From assembly GCF_016908355.1 (NCBI RefSeq), contig NZ_JAFBDT010000006.1:1-64000 (forward strand): a stretch of DNA of 64,000 nucleotides. The letters are read 5' to 3'. This document shows, piece after piece, positions 59,498 to 64,000 of the stretch. A model generated the notes under the pieces. It was not told the origin of the DNA and did no database searches. It saw nothing but the letters and a program-made list of their open reading frames with translations. Position 1 is the stretch's first letter, and the number at the start of each line of letters is the position of its first letter. Source of the stretch: Fusibacter tunisiensis. GTDB taxonomy: Bacteria > Bacillota > Clostridia > Peptostreptococcales > Acidaminobacteraceae. The position numbers and the translations under genes were made by a program.

Positions 59498-61714
59498 TTA
59501 TTCGCCTCTAAGTTCACGACGTCTATTTACAATGTAGGTTGCCACATTCACACCGCGGTCATATCGTCCAAAACCTTCGTCCATTCCATTTTGTCTCGCC
59601 ACTTCAGGTGTAACTTGAGTGCCACCTGCACAGATAACGAACTTATCCCGAACGCCTTTTTCAATTGCGTATTCATGGATGCGTTTCATATTCTTATAAT
59701 GTACATCATCGTGCGAAATAATAGTAGATGCCAAAATAACATTGGCATTAAGTTCAATTGCAGCATCCACAAGTTTTTCAATTGGTACAGAAGTACCAAG
59801 GTACTCAACTTCACACCCATACTTTTCAATACCACCATGTTTGATGTCAATGATTTCTCTCAAACCAACAGAGTGCTCATCTTCACCAACTGTTGCAGCC
59901 ACAATTTTTACAGGATACTTATCAAATTCTTCCCGAATTTCATCATCACTCATAACAACTGGCTCTGGCGGAATAACTACATTTCTCATGTCAAGATCAA
60001 AATCCAGCACCCCTTTGAGTTGAACACGCGTTCCTTCTGAAGGATGCATTGCTTCAATATGGATAACTTCCACATCTTTCAAGTTCATTTTTTTACCAAA
60101 TTCAATTGCTGCAAATTGAGCAGCACGTAAACCGATAGGAAGCAATATTTCAACTTGAACAACCCCATCACCAAGCCACTGAACTTCTGGCTTAACAAAT
60201 GGAGAGTCACCATGGTCGCCTCTGTATTTCTCAGATTCAGCCATACGCGTGTTTACATTGTCATTTTCATCCAACTCGTCAATAAAAATAATCTTCTCTG
60301 GTTTTTCAAGCGTACACCCATCGATGAGTTGAGATGGATTATCCACTGCATTTGGATCATATTGTGCCACATTATTATAGCCATAATGTGCAGTAACAGG
60401 CGCAAAATAATCTGATTCTCTTTCATAGATCATGCCTGCGCCAACACCGCCGTCAATTTTACGGCCAATGCCATCGCCATTGCGCTCTGGATACATACCA
60501 GAATCTACGAAAAACCCTTGTTCAACTGCATTGAAATAACCACCTACTTTAATGATTTCTTCAAGATAAAGAACGGCCCGTTCTTTGAGTTCTCTTGACA
60601 TATCTCGTAAATAGCCTTCAGATTTCAATTCAACCATGTCCATTAACCCATCAAATCCAGCCAAGGTTTGTTTTGCTGTGTCACATGCTTCAATGTTGTA
60701 CATGTGCCATGGTACATTTCGGCCTTCATCAGGTGTGATTGTAGATTGAATGTCTGCAGATGTTAATCTAGAAATCAGCATATTCATAACGTGTGTTACA
60801 GTTGCTTCTCTTGAAGAAGATGTAATATACTTTGTATTCATTTGTGCACGCATTTTATATTCAGAAAAGATTTCTCTTAAAGCGACTGCATAAGGTAGGT
60901 CCAACTTCATATTTGGTGCAGGTGCAGATGTTGGTGGTACAGTTGAAAGTGCAATATTTGCTTTTGGCATACCCACTTTATGTGAATAAAGAGAATTGAT
61001 GCCATGCTGTACCATGAGTTCAGGCATTACTTTCCACGCTTCTCTAGCCGTTGCATTTGCATTGTGTGCCCCGTCAATCTGAACCATATCAGCCCAAGTC
61101 ATCACTTTTTTAGACTCAGCTGCATCTACAAAAGACCGAACCATATTGATATTTCTATAAAGAACATTATATTGAGGGTCTTGGTGGGCACCGTTTACAC
61201 CTTCTTCAGCTAGCATAACGGCAACATCTGGGCCCGCAACACCTGATACATATGAGTGGTAATTAATTGGGCGTCCTACTTCTTCCTCAATCAAATCTAA
61301 GGCTTTTCTATGTGCACGGACTTGCTTTCTTGAAATTGGAACACCACCTGTTCCTTGAGGCGTTCCTTCAATAAGACCATCAAAGTGAGATTGACCCGCC
61401 GTACGAATAACCATAATGTGGTCAGCCCCATGCCATGCAGCCATTCGCATCCGTCTAATGTCATCTTCAAATCGACCAGAAGCAATTTCGGTTGTAATGG
61501 TATTATTGGGTTGTGGGTCTATACCACCAAAATATTGAGCAGCTGGTATGCCAATGGATTGCTTAAGTGGTGTTGACATGTCTGTGTATTCAAATGGCCC
61601 ATATACCTGTTTGTCACTTTTTTCACGCCAAGTCCATCCGTGTCTCTTAGGCGTGTAATGCTCCAAATCTTTCAAAATTTCTTTTACATCAAGTTTTTTA
61701 TTGATATCCAACAT
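59498..61714 (-). CDS. oraE: D-ornithine 4,5-aminomutase, large (E) subunit
   Basis: 738 residues. PLP- and adenosylcobalamin-dependent. The C-terminal cobalamin domain has the DxHxxG motif as DEHSVG near 614-619, and the lysine 11 residues after the histidine (IIDIKHGG) fits the known PLP-binding lysine of this enzyme. The N-terminal TIM barrel covers about 1-560. It moves the terminal amino group of D-ornithine to C4, giving 2,4-diaminopentanoate. The start overlaps the oraS stop (TAATG). Confidence 0.95.
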   Translation of the reverse strand: MLDINKKLDVKEILKDLEHYTPKRHGWTWREKSDKQVYGPFEYTDMSTPLKQSIGIPAAQYFGGIDPQPNNTITTEIASGRFEDDIRRMRMAAWHGADHIMVIRTAGQSHFDGLIEGTPQGTGGVPISRKQVRAHRKALDLIEEEVGRPINYHSYVSGVAGPDVAVMLAEEGVNGAHQDPQYNVLYRNINMVRSFVDAAESKKVMTWADMVQIDGAHNANATAREAWKVMPELMVQHGINSLYSHKVGMPKANIALSTVPPTSAPAPNMKLDLPYAVALREIFSEYKMRAQMNTKYITSSSREATVTHVMNMLISRLTSADIQSTITPDEGRNVPWHMYNIEACDTAKQTLAGFDGLMDMVELKSEGYLRDMSRELKERAVLYLEEIIKVGGYFNAVEQGFFVDSGMYPERNGDGIGRKIDGGVGAGMIYERESDYFAPVTAHYGYNNVAQYDPNAVDNPSQLIDGCTLEKPEKIIFIDELDENDNVNTRMAESEKYRGDHGDSPFVKPEVQWLGDGVVQVEILLPIGLRAAQFAAIEFGKKMNLKDVEVIHIEAMHPSEGTRVQLKGVLDFDLDMRNVVIPPEPVVMSDDEIREEFDKYPVKIVAATVGEDEHSVGLREIIDIKHGGIEKYGCEVEYLGTSVPIEKLVDAAIELNANVILASTIISHDDVHYKNMKRIHEYAIEKGVRDKFVICAGGTQVTPEVARQNGMDEGFGRYDRGVNVATYIVNRRRELRGE

Positions 61715-62091
61715 TACTTCGCACCTCCTTTGAACATCTTAACAGCATCATCCCAATGCTTTCCTTCTATAAGTTCAAGTCCGGCAGTGCGAACATCTAA
61801 ATTCTTTTCCTTTGCTACTTTATAAACAACATGTCCAACACCATGTCCCATCAAGCCTCTATCAACTGCACCATCAACAAGTGGCTTTGCTTCCAAACTG
61901 GAAAAACCCATACGCAATAAGACAGATCTTTCAATTGAGGGAGAGGTGTTTTTTTCAGCCAACTCCAAAAGCGGATCAACAATTTCTTCCACCAAGGCCC
62001 AAAACTTATCTTTTAATTGATCATCTGATAAATCTACAAGATGCTTACGGCGTTCTTGAAAATCATCGTCTCTTTTTACAAAACCTTTCAT
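61714..62091 (-). CDS. oraS: D-ornithine 4,5-aminomutase, small (S) subunit
   Basis: About 125 residues. It is the small helical partner of OraE; family pattern RRKHLVDLSDDQLKDKFWALVEEIVDPLLELA and VLLRMGFSSLEAKPLVDGAVDRGLMGHGVGH. AGGAGG lies six bases before the ATG at 62091. It is directly before oraE. Confidence 0.93.
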   Translation of the reverse strand: MKGFVKRDDDFQERRKHLVDLSDDQLKDKFWALVEEIVDPLLELAEKNTSPSIERSVLLRMGFSSLEAKPLVDGAVDRGLMGHGVGHVVYKVAKEKNLDVRTAGLELIEGKHWDDAVKMFKGGAK

Positions 62092-62107
62092 CAAACTCCT
62101 CCTTCTC

Positions 62108-63526
62108 TTAAGTGTGTTCTACACCCAAATCATTAAGAACACCAATTACAAATTCCCGGTTCATTCTTGTTTCAAGAATGAGATAGTCAATATCCTCTGA
62201 GTTCACTCGCTTTACACCTTGATTCACAGTCGCATTTTTTATAACGGATGTGCGAATCTTATTCATATCCAAATCAATCGCCTGTATCAACCCAGGATGT
62301 TTTGGAAAAACAATTGTTTCACCAGGCTTTTGTGTTTTAGGATCGCCAAACATAATCTCAATGCCATTTTCCCTAGCAAAAGACAACTGTGGTTGATGAT
62401 GCTTTCCAGCGCCAGTGTACTCAGTTTCCTGCACAACAATCATCTGATCTTGGTCCATTTCTCTTGCGATGCTAAAAGCTGCAGCCAATGCTGTATTGCC
62501 AGCTGGTCCTCTTTCAATACCTTCTAATTGAGCCAACGCCTCTGTCATATAGAAGACTTCCCCTTGGGTTACAGTTACATAGCGATCCATATACCGCATA
62601 GGTCGTGCAGCAGAACGCGGTACATCTGAACGGTCAGGAAATGTTGAAAATGGCAAGCCAAAACCAGTATGACCAGTTGTAAATGACTTTTTGTTAAATT
62701 GAGAATCACTGGCCATATGGAGACCAGCTAAATCTACAGACGCGCCAACGACTTGCGTCTCAAGTGCACCAGCTTTAATTAACCCCCTTGCCGTTCCGGT
62801 TAAATTGCCGCCTCCAGCATTTGTGCAAACAACAACCTCTGGATCTTTACCAAACTTTTCACGCATCTGCATTGAAAGTTCGTAGCCAAGCGTCTCGACA
62901 CCCGCAATTCCAAAAGGCGTATAAAGCGAAGCATTGAAATAACCAGTTTCTTCAAGGAGCAACAAGAACTCATAAAACAGTTCTGGACCAACCGTAAGCT
63001 GAATCACTTCAGCACCATAGGCTTCACACTTCCTCGCCTTCTCTATTATTTCAGGTTGTCCAACCCCTTTTGAATCAAAAGTTTCTTGAACAATGATACA
63101 TTTTAAACCTTGCATTGCGGCCTGAGACGCTACTGCTGCCCCATAATTCCCACTTGTAGCTGCAATAACACCTTTATAACCAAGTTTCTTTGCATGATAT
63201 ACAGCATTTGCTGCACGTCTCGCTTTAAAGCTACCAGATGGATTTCCACCTTCATCCTTAATAAAAATTCTTGCACCTTTTCCTGGATCGGCATATTTCC
63301 TAGCCAGAGCGGTTAAATTTTTCATTTCAAAAATCGGCGTATTTCCAACACTGGTCTGTCCTTGAATACGTTGCATTTCTTCAAGTGTATAGCCAGTCTC
63401 ACGCATCATGCGCTCATAATCAAAGCTAATGCCATCTTTCTCAAAATCTGTATAGTCAATACCAATGGCATTTTTCATGATTTCATTTTTACGCCCCATA
63501 ACTGAAGCATACGAATTATCTTTCAT
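62108..63526 (-). CDS. ortB: 2-amino-4-oxopentanoate thiolase, beta (PLP) subunit
   Basis: About 472 residues. A fold-type II PLP enzyme like threonine synthase. The PLP lysine is in GGNPSGSFKARRAANA near 100-115 and the phosphate loop is AGGGNLTGTA near 240. With OrtA it cleaves 2-amino-4-oxopentanoate with CoA to D-alanine and acetyl-CoA. GGAGGTG precedes the ATG at 63526, chosen over a start 15 bases upstream. It overlaps ortA by 11 bases. Confidence 0.93.
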   Translation of the reverse strand: MKDNSYASVMGRKNEIMKNAIGIDYTDFEKDGISFDYERMMRETGYTLEEMQRIQGQTSVGNTPIFEMKNLTALARKYADPGKGARIFIKDEGGNPSGSFKARRAANAVYHAKKLGYKGVIAATSGNYGAAVASQAAMQGLKCIIVQETFDSKGVGQPEIIEKARKCEAYGAEVIQLTVGPELFYEFLLLLEETGYFNASLYTPFGIAGVETLGYELSMQMREKFGKDPEVVVCTNAGGGNLTGTARGLIKAGALETQVVGASVDLAGLHMASDSQFNKKSFTTGHTGFGLPFSTFPDRSDVPRSAARPMRYMDRYVTVTQGEVFYMTEALAQLEGIERGPAGNTALAAAFSIAREMDQDQMIVVQETEYTGAGKHHQPQLSFARENGIEIMFGDPKTQKPGETIVFPKHPGLIQAIDLDMNKIRTSVIKNATVNQGVKRVNSEDIDYLILETRMNREFVIGVLNDLGVEHT

Positions 63527-63827
63527 CAGAATCACCTCCAAATAAAATTTCTTTTAAGTCAAGGCCAATCTGAAGCAATTCCGGTACATATTTACCAAAT
63601 GAATGTGTGTAAGTTGGATTGACTTCCAACAGCGTGCCTTTTTCAAGACGTCCCGTAATGGTTTTTATCGTCACAGCGTCTCCTATCGAAGCCTCTTCCT
63701 GTAGGAACCCCTTAACCCACATTTCAAGCGGTACATTTTTGGTGTCGTCTGGCACTTGTGGTGCACGTTGCTCCGGATTTAAAATCACTCTATGAATCCG
63801 AACCCATTCACCTTTTTGAATTATCAT
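63516..63827 (-). CDS. ortA: 2-amino-4-oxopentanoate thiolase, alpha subunit
   Basis: 103 residues. Small partner of OrtB. Family pattern GEWVRIHRVILNPEQRAPQVPDDT at the N-terminus and NPTYTHSFGKYVPELLQIG in the C-terminal third. A ribosome binding site (AGGTG) precedes the ATG. It lies between ord and ortB as in the ornithine operon of other clostridia. Confidence 0.92.
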   Translation of the reverse strand: MIIQKGEWVRIHRVILNPEQRAPQVPDDTKNVPLEMWVKGFLQEEASIGDAVTIKTITGRLEKGTLLEVNPTYTHSFGKYVPELLQIGLDLKEILFGGDSDER

Positions 63828-63848
63828 AACTACACCTACTTTCTCGTT

Positions 63849-64000
63849 CTATGCTTTAATGAAATTTCTCATATCACCCATAATTGCCCTTGGCACTGGT
63901 AAATCCAACATTGTTTTTAAGCCTGGATCTGCATTAATAATTTGTGGAATCATATTCACGCACATTGCGATTGTCCCAAGACCACCCTCAACTTCTGGTT
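63849..64000 (-). CDS. ord: 2,4-diaminopentanoate dehydrogenase, C-terminal part (cut by window edge)
   Basis: The last 49 codons and the stop (63851-63849) of a gene that continues past the right edge. The end reads [19 protein letters not shown] and then [16 protein letters not shown], the conserved C-terminal of Ord, which turns 2,4-diaminopentanoate into 2-amino-4-oxopentanoate with NAD(P). It lies 21 bases before ortA, as expected. Confidence 0.88.
   Translation of the reverse strand, partial: PEVEGGLGTIAMCVNMIPQIINADPGLKTMLDLPVPRAIMGDMRNFIKA

Noticed and set aside
1-64000. CRISPR arrays, tRNA or rRNA genes
   Set aside because: No regularly spaced repeats and no tRNA- or rRNA-like sequence were seen; the T-box leader is the only tRNA-linked element.

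Overview
The window is a dense, low-GC chromosomal segment of an anaerobic member of the Clostridia (Firmicutes). Evidence for this is the gene order typical of the group (cmk-plsC-ispH-rpsA, alaS-ireB-ruvX-UPF0473-fur-rnj-mltG-trmR-trhP-udk, and nusB-xseA-xseB-ispA-dxs-tlyA-argR-recN), ferredoxin-dependent 2-oxoacid oxidation, a T-box leader, and ornithine fermentation genes. The usual spoIVB-spo0A pair is not found after recN. Together with motility-type promoters this hints at a motile, possibly non-sporulating amino-acid fermenter; genus assignment is not possible from the window. Almost every gene lies on the minus strand. The only two plus-strand genes are both preceded by sigma-28-like promoters.

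Layout, left to right. 0-4.7 kb: a hairpin structure at the edge, an aminotransferase, a DUF975 membrane gene broken by one in-frame TGA, an HD-GYP phosphodiesterase behind a consensus sigma-28 promoter, and cheR. 4.7-8 kb: rpsA, ispH, plsC, cmk. 8-12 kb: an RpiR-type regulator and a four-subunit 2-oxoacid:ferredoxin oxidoreductase. 12-20 kb: scpAB, a tRNA nucleotidyltransferase-like gene, nucleoside salvage (pdp, punA, deoB), xerD, and a GGDEF protein. 20-32 kb: recN, argR, two ChrA half-transporters, tlyA, dxs, then an OapA-like membrane protein with a structured non-coding region of about 560 nt directly upstream that I identify as OLE RNA, then a DUF212 protein, ispA, xseBA, an M22 protein, nusB and an Asp23 protein. 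32-45.9 kb: efp, aroK, a degenerate PilT paralogue, tRNA wobble-uridine modification (trmR, trhP), mltG, RNase J, fur, ruvX, ireB, and alaS with its T-box. 45.9-48 kb: iscRSU. 48-56 kb: a type IV pilus/competence-like cluster (pilT, four pilin-like proteins, pilC), rarA and a GntR regulator. 56-64 kb: the oxidative ornithine-fermentation operon (ord, ortA, ortB, oraS, oraE, GlmL-like, orr), running off the right edge.

How it fits together. The ornithine operon converts L-ornithine through D-ornithine and 2,4-diaminopentanoate to alanine and acetyl-CoA. The Kor complex can turn other 2-oxoacids into acyl-CoA and reduced ferredoxin. IscRSU supplies iron-sulfur clusters for enzymes such as IspH and the ferredoxins. 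The most notable non-protein element is the OLE RNA/OapA locus inside the isoprenoid operon. Start sites were chosen from visible ribosome binding sites. No rRNA, tRNA, CRISPR array or complete insertion sequence was found.
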